DNA of 14,402 nucleotides from assembly GCA_028702015.1 (NCBI GenBank), contig JAQVPO010000006.1, positions 1 through 14,402 of the forward strand, written 5' to 3'. This DNA comes from Synergistaceae bacterium. Lineage in GTDB: Bacteria > Synergistota > Synergistia > Synergistales > Synergistaceae. The position numbers and the translations under genes are program-made. Positions 1 to 7,702 of the stretch are shown here, one piece after another (position 1 is the first letter of the stretch; every line of letters begins with the position of its first letter). The notes beneath the pieces were generated by a model that had not been told where the DNA came from, did no database searches, and was given only the letters and a program-made list of their open reading frames with translations.

Positions 1-539
1 CCGGCTGTGTGGATCATGTGAAGAAGATCCGCCATTGCCTGAGTCGGATGATCTATGTCGCACTGCAGATTAACAAGAGTAGGTCTCTGCTCTAGTATTC
101 CGTCACGGTATCCCTCTTTGACAGCGTCTACGACCTTATGCATGTAAGCATCGCCTTTTCCTATGTACATATCGTCTCTTATTCCGATGACATCTGCCAT
201 AAAAGAGATCATGTTTGAGGTCTCGCGTATTGTTTCTCCGTGAGCTATCTGTGATTTACCCTCATCAAGATCCTGGACCTCAAGGCCAAGCATGTTGCAG
301 GCTGAAGCGAAGCTGAAGCGGGTCCTTGTTGAGTTGTCGCGGAAAAGTGATATTCCGAGCCCGCTGTCAAATATCCTCGGGGAGATATTATTTTCCCTCA
401 GGCACCTGAGAGCATCTGCTACGGTAAAAACAGCCTCAAGCTCATCCCTGCTCTTCTCCCATGTGAGAAAGAAGTCGTTTTCATGCATGTCTGAAAAATT
501 CAGAGTGCTCAGTTTTTTTATAAAGGGATCCATTCTCAT
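1..539 (-). CDS. ygeW: YgeW-type knotted carbamoyltransferase (3' end cut by window edge)
   Basis: This is the first 179 codons of an aspartate/ornithine carbamoyltransferase relative of the YgeW family; the C-terminal half lies beyond the left edge. I read it by translating the reverse complement. The carbamoyl-phosphate loop is visible as FRDNSTRTRFSF (S70-T71-R72-T73-R74), and the second phosphate-site signature is H164-P-T-Q167 within the sequence DIDHPTQAMAD. The ATG at 539 was chosen because GGAGG (554-550) lies 10 bases upstream; an in-frame ATG at 533 is the alternative. The gene lies 90 bases downstream of ygeY on the same strand with no terminator seen between, so co-transcription is likely. 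YgeW proteins are catalytically uncharacterised or weakly characterised, and linkage to ygeX/ygeY and purine genes suggests carbamoyl transfer to or from a purine breakdown product. That substrate is an inference. The family assignment is firm. Confidence 0.9.
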   Translation of the reverse strand, partial: MRMDPFIKKLSTLNFSDMHENDFFLTWEKSRDELEAVFTVADALRCLRENNISPRIFDSGLGISLFRDNSTRTRFSFASACNMLGLEVQDLDEGKSQIAHGETIRETSNMISFMADVIGIRDDMYIGKGDAYMHKVVDAVKEGYRDGILEQRPTLVNLQCDIDHPTQAMADLLHMIHTA

Positions 540-629
540 AATATTGATTCCTCCGTCAGGATTTATTGATCTGTTTTGATCACGCAGTTTACGGTGATTA
601 TGTATATCAAAAACTTAAAAAAATGGTAA

Positions 630-1832
630 TTATGCCTTCTCTTCACAGTAAAGGGCAGGAAGTGCGGCATATACGGCAGCGCAGCGAACCAGGTCTGTCT
701 TCCATGTGATCTCGTTGGGGGCATGGGCCTGTGCTTCCTTGCCCGGACCGAATCCTATGCAGGGTATGCCGAAGCGTCCCATGACAGAGACTCCGTTTGT
801 TGAAAAAGTCCACTTGTCTATGACTGGTGCGCCGTACATGCCGCGATATGATTCTGCCATGGCTTTAGCCGCGGGGTGGTCCTCAGGGATCACCCATGTT
901 GGGAAATAACACTCAGTAGGATATGCCATATCTGTCCAGCTTGGTCTCTCATATTTATACATAGATACTTCGGCGTTGAATTTTTTAACTGACGGTAGCT
1001 GGCGGATCTCTTCGAGGGCCATCTCCCATGTCTCTCCGTTCGTCAGCCTGCGGTCAATGGATATTGCAGACATATCAGCCACAGCGCAGCGTGAAGGCGA
1101 ATTGAAGAATATTTCTGATACAGCGAGAGTTCCCTTTCCGAGGAAGGGATCGAAGTGAAGCCTTTCATTCAAAGACTGTACTTCCCTGATGATATCAGCC
1201 ATCTTGTAAATGGCGTTGTCGCCTCGTTCCGGGGCAGATCCATGACAGGAAACTCCCTTGACCTCCACCCTTATTTCCATTCTTCCGCGCTGTCCTCGGT
1301 AAATATTTCCGTCGGTGGGTTCTGTTATGACAACGAATTCGGGTCTTATGCCGTCAACGTTGACTATATACTGCCAGCAAAGTCCGTCGCAGTCCTCTTC
1401 CTGAACTGTGCCGGTGACTAATACTCTGTATTTGTCCGAGAGCAGGCCAAGATCCTTCATTATCTTAGCTCCGTAGACGGCGGAGACGATCCCGCCAAGC
1501 TGGTCCGAAGCGCCCCTTCCTCCTATCTCGGTTTCGTTCTCATAGCCTTTGTAGGGATCGAATGTCCAGTTTGAAAGTTCCCCCAGTCCTACTGTGTCGA
1601 TATGCGCATCGTATGCGATCAGAGTTTTCCCCGAACCCATATACCCAAGAATGTTTCCCATGCCGTCTATTCTTACTTCATCAAACCCCAGATCTTTCAT
1701 CTCTTTTTCTATGCGTCTGATCACGCACTCCTCTTTGCAGCTTTCGCCTGGAATAGCAATAAGATCGCGAAGAAAAGCCGTCATCTTTTTTTCATAGTTC
1801 TCAGCTCTTTTTTTAATACTGTCAAAATCCAT
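630..1832 (-). CDS. ygeY: YgeY-family M20 metallohydrolase, selenium-metabolism linked
   Basis: This 400-aa cytoplasmic dinuclear-metal hydrolase belongs to the M20 peptidase/deacylase superfamily and is closest to YgeY. Metal and catalytic residues are readable: H77-x-D79 in [10 protein letters not shown], bridging D110 in [10 protein letters not shown], the E145-E146 pair in [12 protein letters not shown]171 in TEPTDGN, H197 in [11 protein letters not shown] (dimer-lid type histidine) and H370 in AQAHAPNE. The full set implies an active enzyme, and the length matches full-length family members. The start ATG at 1832 has a GGGGGT element 8 bases upstream. The gene is transcribed divergently from ygfK, with ygeW downstream. 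In purine-degrading anaerobes the neighbour YgeX is a diaminopropionate ammonia-lyase, so YgeY probably hydrolyses a small amide or ureido intermediate, but its exact substrate cannot be read from sequence. Generic annotation as peptidase or succinyl-diaminopimelate desuccinylase would be misleading. Confidence 0.92.
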   Translation of the reverse strand: MDFDSIKKRAENYEKKMTAFLRDLIAIPGESCKEECVIRRIEKEMKDLGFDEVRIDGMGNILGYMGSGKTLIAYDAHIDTVGLGELSNWTFDPYKGYENETEIGGRGASDQLGGIVSAVYGAKIMKDLGLLSDKYRVLVTGTVQEEDCDGLCWQYIVNVDGIRPEFVVITEPTDGNIYRGQRGRMEIRVEVKGVSCHGSAPERGDNAIYKMADIIREVQSLNERLHFDPFLGKGTLAVSEIFFNSPSRCAVADMSAISIDRRLTNGETWEMALEEIRQLPSVKKFNAEVSMYKYERPSWTDMAYPTECYFPTWVIPEDHPAAKAMAESYRGMYGAPVIDKWTFSTNGVSVMGRFGIPCIGFGPGKEAQAHAPNEITWKTDLVRCAAVYAALPALYCEEKA

Positions 1833-1902
1833 GGACGCATACCCCCGATATTGTCATATAGGCCGCAGGAGGACAGTCAGAAGCGTTCCTCGCTGCAAAC
1901 TC

Positions 1903-1930
1903 AATATAACACAGCGAAAAACTTAGTCAA
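1903..1930 (-). promoter_or_regulatory. Predicted promoter of ygeY-ygeW
   Basis: Read on the minus strand, TTGACT (1930-1925) and TATATT (1908-1903) are separated by 16 bases, a good sigma-70-type match. Transcription would begin near 1896, giving a leader of about 65 bases before the ygeY ATG. No other match of similar quality was seen in the gap. Confidence 0.6.
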
Positions 1931-1941
1931 CTGGTCCCGCA

Positions 1942-1960
1942 GCGGCAGATTTTCCGCCGC
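1942..1960. repeat. Inverted repeat between the two divergent promoters
   Basis: GCGGC (1942-1946) and GCCGC (1956-1960) form a 5-bp inverted repeat around a 9-base centre. It sits between the minus-strand -35 (1925-1930) and the plus-strand -35 region (about 1963), where an operator controlling both directions could lie. The arms are short and GC-rich, so chance occurrence is quite possible. Confidence 0.3.
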
Positions 1961-1962
1961 AC

Positions 1963-1991
1963 TTCAGTCCGGCCCGTTCACCATATATAAT
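1963..1991 (+). promoter_or_regulatory. Predicted promoter of ygfK-xdhD
   Basis: A perfect TATAAT lies at 1986-1991. Seventeen bases upstream is TTCAGT, a poor -35 (three of six consensus bases). A start near 1998 would leave a leader of about 37 bases containing the ygfK ribosome-binding site. The weak -35 would fit an activated promoter, which is inference. Confidence 0.45.
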
Positions 1992-2034
1992 ATTGGAAAA
2001 GTCTAAGTGTGCAGAAAAATGAGGGGGCTGTGAA

Positions 2035-5028
2035 TTGAGCGACAGAATGAGACCTTTTCCCTTTGCAAAAATCATGGAGTGGATACTTTCTGAAAGAGAA
2101 CGCTCCGGCAGGATCTTCGGCGTAAGCTCCATCTACAGACATAAAGGCAGTACATTTCCTTTCCTGGGAGAAAAAATTGAAAATCCCTTCGGTCCTGCGG
2201 CAGGTCCCCACACGCAGCTGGCACAGAATATAGTCTCTGCTTATTCCGCGGGAGCGCGTTTTTTTGAATTAAAGACGGTACAGGCACTTGACGGAGAGGA
2301 TCTTAAGGTATCAAAGCCCTGCATAGACGCCAGGGATGAGTGTTATAACGTTGAATGGTCTACAGAGCTTACAGTCAAGGATGCCTTTGACGAATACGTT
2401 AAAGCCTGGATAGCTCTCAAGCTAATTTCACAGGAATTCCACCTGGGGGCTCCTGATGGATTCATGTTCAATATGAGTGTGGGATATGACCTTGAAGGGA
2501 TAAGCTCAGCAAAAATAGACGGCTTCATTGAGGGGCTGAAATGTGCTTCAGGGAGCGCGGTCTGGAGCGAGTGCATGGAATGGTGCACAGATAACGTCTG
2601 CCGCTTCAGAAATATTGACAGAGACTATATCGAAAAGATATCACCAAAGGTATGTTCATCGATAACGCTGTCGACCCTTCATGGCTGTCCGCCGGATGAG
2701 ATCGAGAGGATAGCGCTTTACCTGATAAGCAAGAAACACCTGAATACCTTTGTAAAGATCAACCCCACGATTATAGGGTATCAGAAAGCCAGGGAAACGC
2801 TGGACCATCTGGGCTTCAGCTATATCTCATTCAATGACCGCCATTTCAGGGAGGATCTTCAATTGAGAGACGCTGTCCCAATGATAGGAAGGCTGCTCTC
2901 TGCGGCAGAGCGCGAAGGGCTGACTTTTGGCGCCAAACTGACAAACACGCTTCCGGTGGACAATCCCGGAGATGTCATGCAGGGCGATGAGAGGTACATG
3001 TCCGGCCGGGCTCTTTTCCCTCTTACGGCACTTGCAGCAGGGCTTCTTGCAGAAGAATTTGAGGGGAAGCTGCCTTTGTCGTGGTCAGGAGGGGCTGACT
3101 TTACAAATGCGCTGGATCTTGCTGAAGCCGGCATAAGACCTGTAACTATGGCTACAGGCCTTCTGAAACCCGGCGGCTACAACAGGCTGAAACAGATAGC
3201 GGAAACTTTTTCAGACAGTAAAAAAAATGAATATGGGGGGATCTCCCAAGAACTTCTTCATCGTCTGATAAGCAGGACAGATACTGATGAATGGTACAGA
3301 AAACCGGTCAAACAGAGGGATATTTTTGAAAAAGAGAAGGAACTGCCGCTGGCTGACTGTTTTATGGCTCCCTGCATCGAGGCCTGTCCCATACATCAGG
3401 ATGTGCCGGAATACACAGCCCTCACAGGGGAGGGGCGGTATGCTGAGGCCCTTGAACTCATACTGGATAAAAACCCGCTTCCTTTCACGACAGGGACGAT
3501 CTGTACCCACAGATGCATGGCAAGCTGCACAAGGAATCATTATGAAGAGCCTGTAAAGATAAGAGAGGTAAAACTTAAAGCTGCAGAAAAGGGCTTCATC
3601 AATGTAATTGACAGGATAGGGCCTGCTGAGCATATGACAGGCACAAAAGCTGCAGTTATAGGAGGAGGCCCGGCAGGTCTCGCAGCGGCATATTTCCTGC
3701 AGAGATACGGTATAAATACCACAATATTTGAGCGGGAAAGCAGAGCCGGTGGAGTCGTACAGCATATCATACCGGACTTCAGGATAAAAAATTCGGCAAT
3801 AGAGAGTGACATTGAGATAGTAAAGAGAACAGGTGCGGAGATGGTGATCGGGACAGAGATATCCTCTCTGGACGAGCTATGGAAAAAAGGTTACAGGTAT
3901 ATAGTTATCGCAGCCGGGGCATCGAAGCATCAAACCCTGGAGATAGAAAGCGAGAAAAAGATCAATGCCCTGGATTTTCTTGCATCATATAAAAAGAATG
4001 CTGAAAACTTGCGATTAGGCACGAATGTGGCGGTGATAGGCGGAGGAAACACCGCAATGGACTCTGCAAGAGCCGCCCTTAGGATAAGGGGCGTCCAGAC
4101 TGTCAGTGTAGTCTACCGCCGGACAGCAGAGTATATGCCGGCGGAAGAAGAGGAGCTGAGACTTGCAATGGACAGCGGGGTCATCTTCAGAGAGCTTATG
4201 CAGCCGATACTGCACAGGGATGGTAATCTCCTATGTTCGGTCATAACTCTGGGCGATCCTGATGCGTCAGGCCGCAGATCCCCTGCGGCAACAGCGGAGC
4301 GGGCAAGCGTTCCGGCAGATGTAATTATAGAGGCTGTTGGAGAAAGCGTTGATACAGACTTCTTCAATGAGAATAATATACTGACGGACAGCAAAGGGCG
4401 TGCTGTCACAGATGAAAAGAGTTATGAGACAAATATAAAAAATGTCTATGTCGCAGGCGATGCCAGAACCGGCCCCGGAACAGTAGTTGAAGCTATAGCG
4501 GATGCAAGGCGTGTCTCCGATGATATTGCCTTCAAGGAAGGACTTAGAATGAAACAATATCATATCAATGATAAAACAGGGCATGATCTGGAAATTCAGC
4601 GCTCTAAAAAGGGCAGGCTGATTTTCTGCGAAGAAATAGACAGAGAATCAAAGCGGTGTCTTGAATGCGGAATCCTATGTGAAAATTGCGTAGATGTATG
4701 TCCGAACAGGGCAAATGTTGAGGTAATGACCGAAGGCTCAGCATCCCCCCAGATAGTGCATATAGACGCTTTCTGCAACGAGTGCGGCAACTGTTCCGCT
4801 TTTTGCCCGTGGAAAGGTTCTCCCTATAAGGACAAATTTACCTTTTTTTCAAATGAAAAGGATTTCTGCGAAAGTCAAAACAGCGGTTTTGCAGAGGCAG
4901 AAAATGGAAAATTCAAAATAAGACTGGAAAATAAGATCTTTGTGTCAGACTTTGATTTTTGTGATTCAGAAGTCCCTGCAGAAATTGCCGCGCTGATCAA
5001 AGCGGCTGTGAAAACGATTTTGCTCTAA
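2035..5028 (+). CDS. ygfK: YgfK: multidomain flavin/iron-sulfur oxidoreductase
   Basis: This 997-aa protein belongs to the YgfK family, annotated in databases as a putative selenate reductase subunit. Residues 1 to about 430 form a dihydroorotate-dehydrogenase-like barrel (GPAAGPHTQLAQN near the start, SGGADFTNALDLAEAGI later). Residues 435-520 are a glutamate-synthase-small-subunit-type Fe-S domain with C442, C447, C451 and C490, C494, C498. A GltD-like flavoprotein follows, with an FAD motif GGGPAG at 543-548, a second dinucleotide motif VIGGGN at 667-672 and the closing VAGDARTGPG around 806. Residues 870-930 carry ferredoxin cysteines (C875, 878, 882, 885, 889 and C914, 917, 920, 924). 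TTG at 2035 is the start: AGGGGG lies 7 bases upstream, and the resulting SDRMRPFPF N-terminus fits the family. It is cytoplasmic and likely co-transcribed with the hydroxylase 13 bases downstream. Its role is probably electron transfer in anaerobic purine breakdown; the selenate label is doubtful. Confidence 0.92.
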   Translation: MSDRMRPFPFAKIMEWILSERERSGRIFGVSSIYRHKGSTFPFLGEKIENPFGPAAGPHTQLAQNIVSAYSAGARFFELKTVQALDGEDLKVSKPCIDARDECYNVEWSTELTVKDAFDEYVKAWIALKLISQEFHLGAPDGFMFNMSVGYDLEGISSAKIDGFIEGLKCASGSAVWSECMEWCTDNVCRFRNIDRDYIEKISPKVCSSITLSTLHGCPPDEIERIALYLISKKHLNTFVKINPTIIGYQKARETLDHLGFSYISFNDRHFREDLQLRDAVPMIGRLLSAAEREGLTFGAKLTNTLPVDNPGDVMQGDERYMSGRALFPLTALAAGLLAEEFEGKLPLSWSGGADFTNALDLAEAGIRPVTMATGLLKPGGYNRLKQIAETFSDSKKNEYGGISQELLHRLISRTDTDEWYRKPVKQRDIFEKEKELPLADCFMAPCIEACPIHQDVPEYTALTGEGRYAEALELILDKNPLPFTTGTICTHRCMASCTRNHYEEPVKIREVKLKAAEKGFINVIDRIGPAEHMTGTKAAVIGGGPAGLAAAYFLQRYGINTTIFERESRAGGVVQHIIPDFRIKNSAIESDIEIVKRTGAEMVIGTEISSLDELWKKGYRYIVIAAGASKHQTLEIESEKKINALDFLASYKKNAENLRLGTNVAVIGGGNTAMDSARAALRIRGVQTVSVVYRRTAEYMPAEEEELRLAMDSGVIFRELMQPILHRDGNLLCSVITLGDPDASGRRSPAATAERASVPADVIIEAVGESVDTDFFNENNILTDSKGRAVTDEKSYETNIKNVYVAGDARTGPGTVVEAIADARRVSDDIAFKEGLRMKQYHINDKTGHDLEIQRSKKGRLIFCEEIDRESKRCLECGILCENCVDVCPNRANVEVMTEGSASPQIVHIDAFCNECGNCSAFCPWKGSPYKDKFTFFSNEKDFCESQNSGFAEAENGKFKIRLENKIFVSDFDFCDSEVPAEIAALIKAAVKTILL

Positions 5029-5041
5029 GGGAGGTCTCTTT

Positions 5042-7609
5042 GTGTACGAACTTAATGTGAACGGTGTTTTGCAGAGATCCGGGGAGGACAAAAAGCTGAT
5101 AGATTTCCTAAGGGAAGACCTTGGGCTGACATCTGTAAAAAACGGGTGTAAAGAGGGAGCCTGCGGCACATGTATGGTCCTGATAGATGGCATGGCATGT
5201 AAATCATGCGTTCAGAGACTGGAAAGAATGGCGGGTAAAAAAATTGTTACGGTCGAGGGACTCAGCCAAAGAGAAAAAGATGTCTACTCCTATGCTTTCT
5301 CTGTCTCTGGAGCAGTGCAGTGCGGATTCTGCACTCCCGGAATGGTGATAAGCGCAAAGGCACTGATCGATAAAAAACCTGATCCGTCTATTGAAGAGAT
5401 AAAAGATGCCATAAAAAACAACATTTGCCGCTGTACAGGATACAAGAAAATAGAAGAGGCAATTCTTCTTGCGGCCAGAGTGATCAGAGAGGACCTTCCG
5501 GTACAGGAAAAAAGCTACAGCGGCAGGATCGGAGATAATATTCCCCGCAAAGATGCTGTCCCCAAAGTGCTTGGAAGGGCAATGTACACTGACGACATCA
5601 GGATAGACGGCATGATATACGGATCCGCATTAAGAGCGGAATATCCCAGAGCCGTCATTAAATCAATTGATACATCTGAGGCAGGAAAACTGAGCGGCGT
5701 TGTCGGTGTCTACACAGCCAAGGATGTTCCTGGAAATAACAAGATCGGACATCTTGTAAAGGACTGGGATGTAATGATCCCGGTCGGGAGCTGCACGAGA
5801 TATATGGGTGATGCTGTCGCCCTTGTCGCTGCCGAGACACCTGAGATAGTTGAAAACGCAAAAAAACTCATAAAGGTGGAATACGAGATACTGAACCCGG
5901 TAACATCCCCGCAGGAAGCGCTGAAAAAGGACGCGCCTCTCATTCATGAGAACGGCAACATATTGCCACGCGAACATCTCAGAAGGGGAAATGCGGATGA
6001 AATAATAAAAAAATCCAGACATGCTCTCACAAATCACTATTCACTGCCCTTTACCGAGCATGCCTTCCTTGAGCCTGAAACAGCCGTTGCCCTGATGGAA
6101 GAAAATGGAGTTGTGAGGATATACTCAAGTGATCAGGGAGTCTACCAGACAATGAAGGAATGTGCTGAAGCCCTTGGCCTTCCGCATAACAGGGTAAGAG
6201 TGACTGCCATGATGGTGGGGGGCGGATTCGGCGGCAAAGAGGATATGAGCGTCCAGCATCATGCAGCGATCCTGGCATATCTGACAGGCCGTCCGGTCAA
6301 AGTTTCTCTAAGCAGGGCAGAAAGTTTAATAGTACATCCTAAAAGGCATGCTATGGAAATAGAAATGACAACTGCCTGTGATGAAAAAGGCAGGCTTACT
6401 GCAATGAAGGCGCAGATAATATCAGATACCGGCGCTTACGCATCGCTTGGGAAGCCGGTCCTGCAGAGGGCATGTACCCACGCAGCGGGTCCCTATAACT
6501 ACCAGGACATTGAGATCACTGGAATGGCTGTATATACAAACAATCCTCCGGGCGGAGCGTTCAGAGGATTTGGTGTAACTCAGAGCTGTTTTGCAACAGA
6601 ATGCAACATAAATCAGCTTGCTGAAAAAGTCGGGCTTTCACCCTGGGAAATGCGGTTTATTAATGCCATAAGGCCCGGGGACATTCTGCCGAACGGGCAG
6701 ATCGCCGATGAAACGACAGCTCTGGAGGATACTCTCCTTGCTGTCAAAGCTGAATATGATAGTAATCCAGATGCAGGGATATCCTGTGCGATGAAAAATG
6801 CCGGACTTGGTGTCGGAGTCCCTGATTTTGGAAGATGCAGGCTCAGTGTAAGGGACGGCAGAGTGCATATAGCTACCAGTGCGGCATGCATAGGACAGGG
6901 ACTGGGGACTGTAGTGCTGCAGATGGTGTGCGATGTTACAGGGCTTGATCCTGCAATCGTCATCCATGAGCCGGCAGACTCTTTCATTACCCCTGATTCA
7001 GGAAACACGACAGCCTCACGGCAGACAGTCATAACAGGGGAAGCTGCCAGGAAAGCTGCTGAGAAGCTGACGGATGATCTGAAATGCAGATCTCTCAGGG
7101 AGCTTGAAGGGTGCGAATATTATGCAGAATTTGAAAGCGTCACAGATAAAATGGGAACCGAGAGCCCTCACCCCGTGAGTCATATAGCATACAGCTATGC
7201 GACTCATCTTGTTATATTGGGGGAAGATGGAAAAATAAAGAAAATAACAGCCGCCCATGATGTTGGAAAGGCTATAAACCCTCTCTTAGTTGAAGGGCAG
7301 ATCGAGGGCGGGGTCGTAATGGGCATGGGGTATGCGCTGACTGAAGATTATCCGCTGGACAAGTGTATCCCTAAGGCAAAAATCGGTACCCTTGGCCTTT
7401 TAAGGGCGGATAGGGTGCCTGAAATAACCAGTATAGTACTGGGCAAAGGCAAGGGAAGTGCAGCAGGCGGAGCAAAGGGGATAGGAGAGATAACAGTTAT
7501 TCCCGCTGCTCCTGCGATACAGCTGGCATATTACAACAGAGACGGAGTATTCCGGACGTCGCTGCCTCTTAAAAATACGCCTTACTCCCGTAAGACAAAA
7601 AATAACTGA
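5042..7609 (+). CDS. xdhD: Selenium-dependent xanthine dehydrogenase-type molybdenum hydroxylase
   Basis: This 855-aa cytoplasmic enzyme fuses the iron-sulfur and molybdenum parts of a xanthine dehydrogenase. The plant-type [2Fe-2S] domain has C36, C41, C44 and C56; the second cluster has C94, C97, C129 and C131 (CGFCTPGM, CRCTGY). The a/b hammerhead domain begins near residue 165, followed by the molybdopterin domains with GGGFGGKE (394-400), AFRGFG (506-511) and GIGEITVIPAAPA. E400, R508 and E816 correspond to bovine Glu802, Arg880 and Glu1261, the purine-binding and catalytic-base residues. No FAD domain is present. Length and single-chain layout match the selenium-dependent XDH/XdhD family, whose selenium is a labile Mo-site ligand rather than selenocysteine; no in-frame UGA is needed here. 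GTG at 5042 is preceded by GGGAGG with a 7-base spacer, directly after the ygfK stop. Xanthine or another purine is the likely substrate. Confidence 0.92.
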   Translation: MYELNVNGVLQRSGEDKKLIDFLREDLGLTSVKNGCKEGACGTCMVLIDGMACKSCVQRLERMAGKKIVTVEGLSQREKDVYSYAFSVSGAVQCGFCTPGMVISAKALIDKKPDPSIEEIKDAIKNNICRCTGYKKIEEAILLAARVIREDLPVQEKSYSGRIGDNIPRKDAVPKVLGRAMYTDDIRIDGMIYGSALRAEYPRAVIKSIDTSEAGKLSGVVGVYTAKDVPGNNKIGHLVKDWDVMIPVGSCTRYMGDAVALVAAETPEIVENAKKLIKVEYEILNPVTSPQEALKKDAPLIHENGNILPREHLRRGNADEIIKKSRHALTNHYSLPFTEHAFLEPETAVALMEENGVVRIYSSDQGVYQTMKECAEALGLPHNRVRVTAMMVGGGFGGKEDMSVQHHAAILAYLTGRPVKVSLSRAESLIVHPKRHAMEIEMTTACDEKGRLTAMKAQIISDTGAYASLGKPVLQRACTHAAGPYNYQDIEITGMAVYTNNPPGGAFRGFGVTQSCFATECNINQLAEKVGLSPWEMRFINAIRPGDILPNGQIADETTALEDTLLAVKAEYDSNPDAGISCAMKNAGLGVGVPDFGRCRLSVRDGRVHIATSAACIGQGLGTVVLQMVCDVTGLDPAIVIHEPADSFITPDSGNTTASRQTVITGEAARKAAEKLTDDLKCRSLRELEGCEYYAEFESVTDKMGTESPHPVSHIAYSYATHLVILGEDGKIKKITAAHDVGKAINPLLVEGQIEGGVVMGMGYALTEDYPLDKCIPKAKIGTLGLLRADRVPEITSIVLGKGKGSAAGGAKGIGEITVIPAAPAIQLAYYNRDGVFRTSLPLKNTPYSRKTKNN

Positions 7610-7628
7610 ATAGTGGTTTTCATAAAAA

Positions 7629-7650
7629 AGGGCGGTCCGAAGGCCGCCCT
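7629..7650. terminator. Bidirectional terminator between convergent genes
   Basis: AGGGCGGTCCG pairs with AAGGCCGCCCT to give a 9-bp stem (one G-U) around a four-base loop. Read on the minus strand, the stem encloses a TTCG loop and is followed at once by six T residues, a good intrinsic terminator. On the plus strand, 19 bases after the xdhD stop, the trailing sequence is only moderately T-rich (GTTTATTTT). Confidence 0.8.
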
Positions 7651-7673
7651 CGATGTTTATTTTAGTTACGAAA

Positions 7674-7688
7674 AGGCTCAACGAGCCT
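7674..7688 (-). terminator. Small intrinsic terminator of the exported-protein pair
   Basis: On the minus strand AGGCTC-GTT-GAGCCT forms a perfect 6-bp hairpin followed by TTTC, 14 bases after the stop codon at 7703. It precedes the stronger hairpin at 7629-7650 in the direction of transcription, so the two would act in tandem. Confidence 0.55.
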
Positions 7689-7702
7689 CATTGTTGATCT
7701 TA

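Noticed and set aside
292-579. A 95-codon plus-strand open frame at the left edge
   Set aside because: The opposite strand encodes the N-terminus of YgeW with its carbamoyl-phosphate motif and ribosome-binding site, so this is a shadow.
3211-3765. A 184-codon minus-strand open frame inside ygfK
   Set aside because: It is antisense to conserved Fe-S and FAD motifs of YgfK, has no ribosome-binding site and its translation looks like no protein; it is a shadow frame.
5042-7609. Possible selenocysteine in the selenium-linked enzymes
   Set aside because: None of the purine-module genes has an in-frame UGA; this hydroxylase family is thought to use a labile selenium at the molybdenum site instead.
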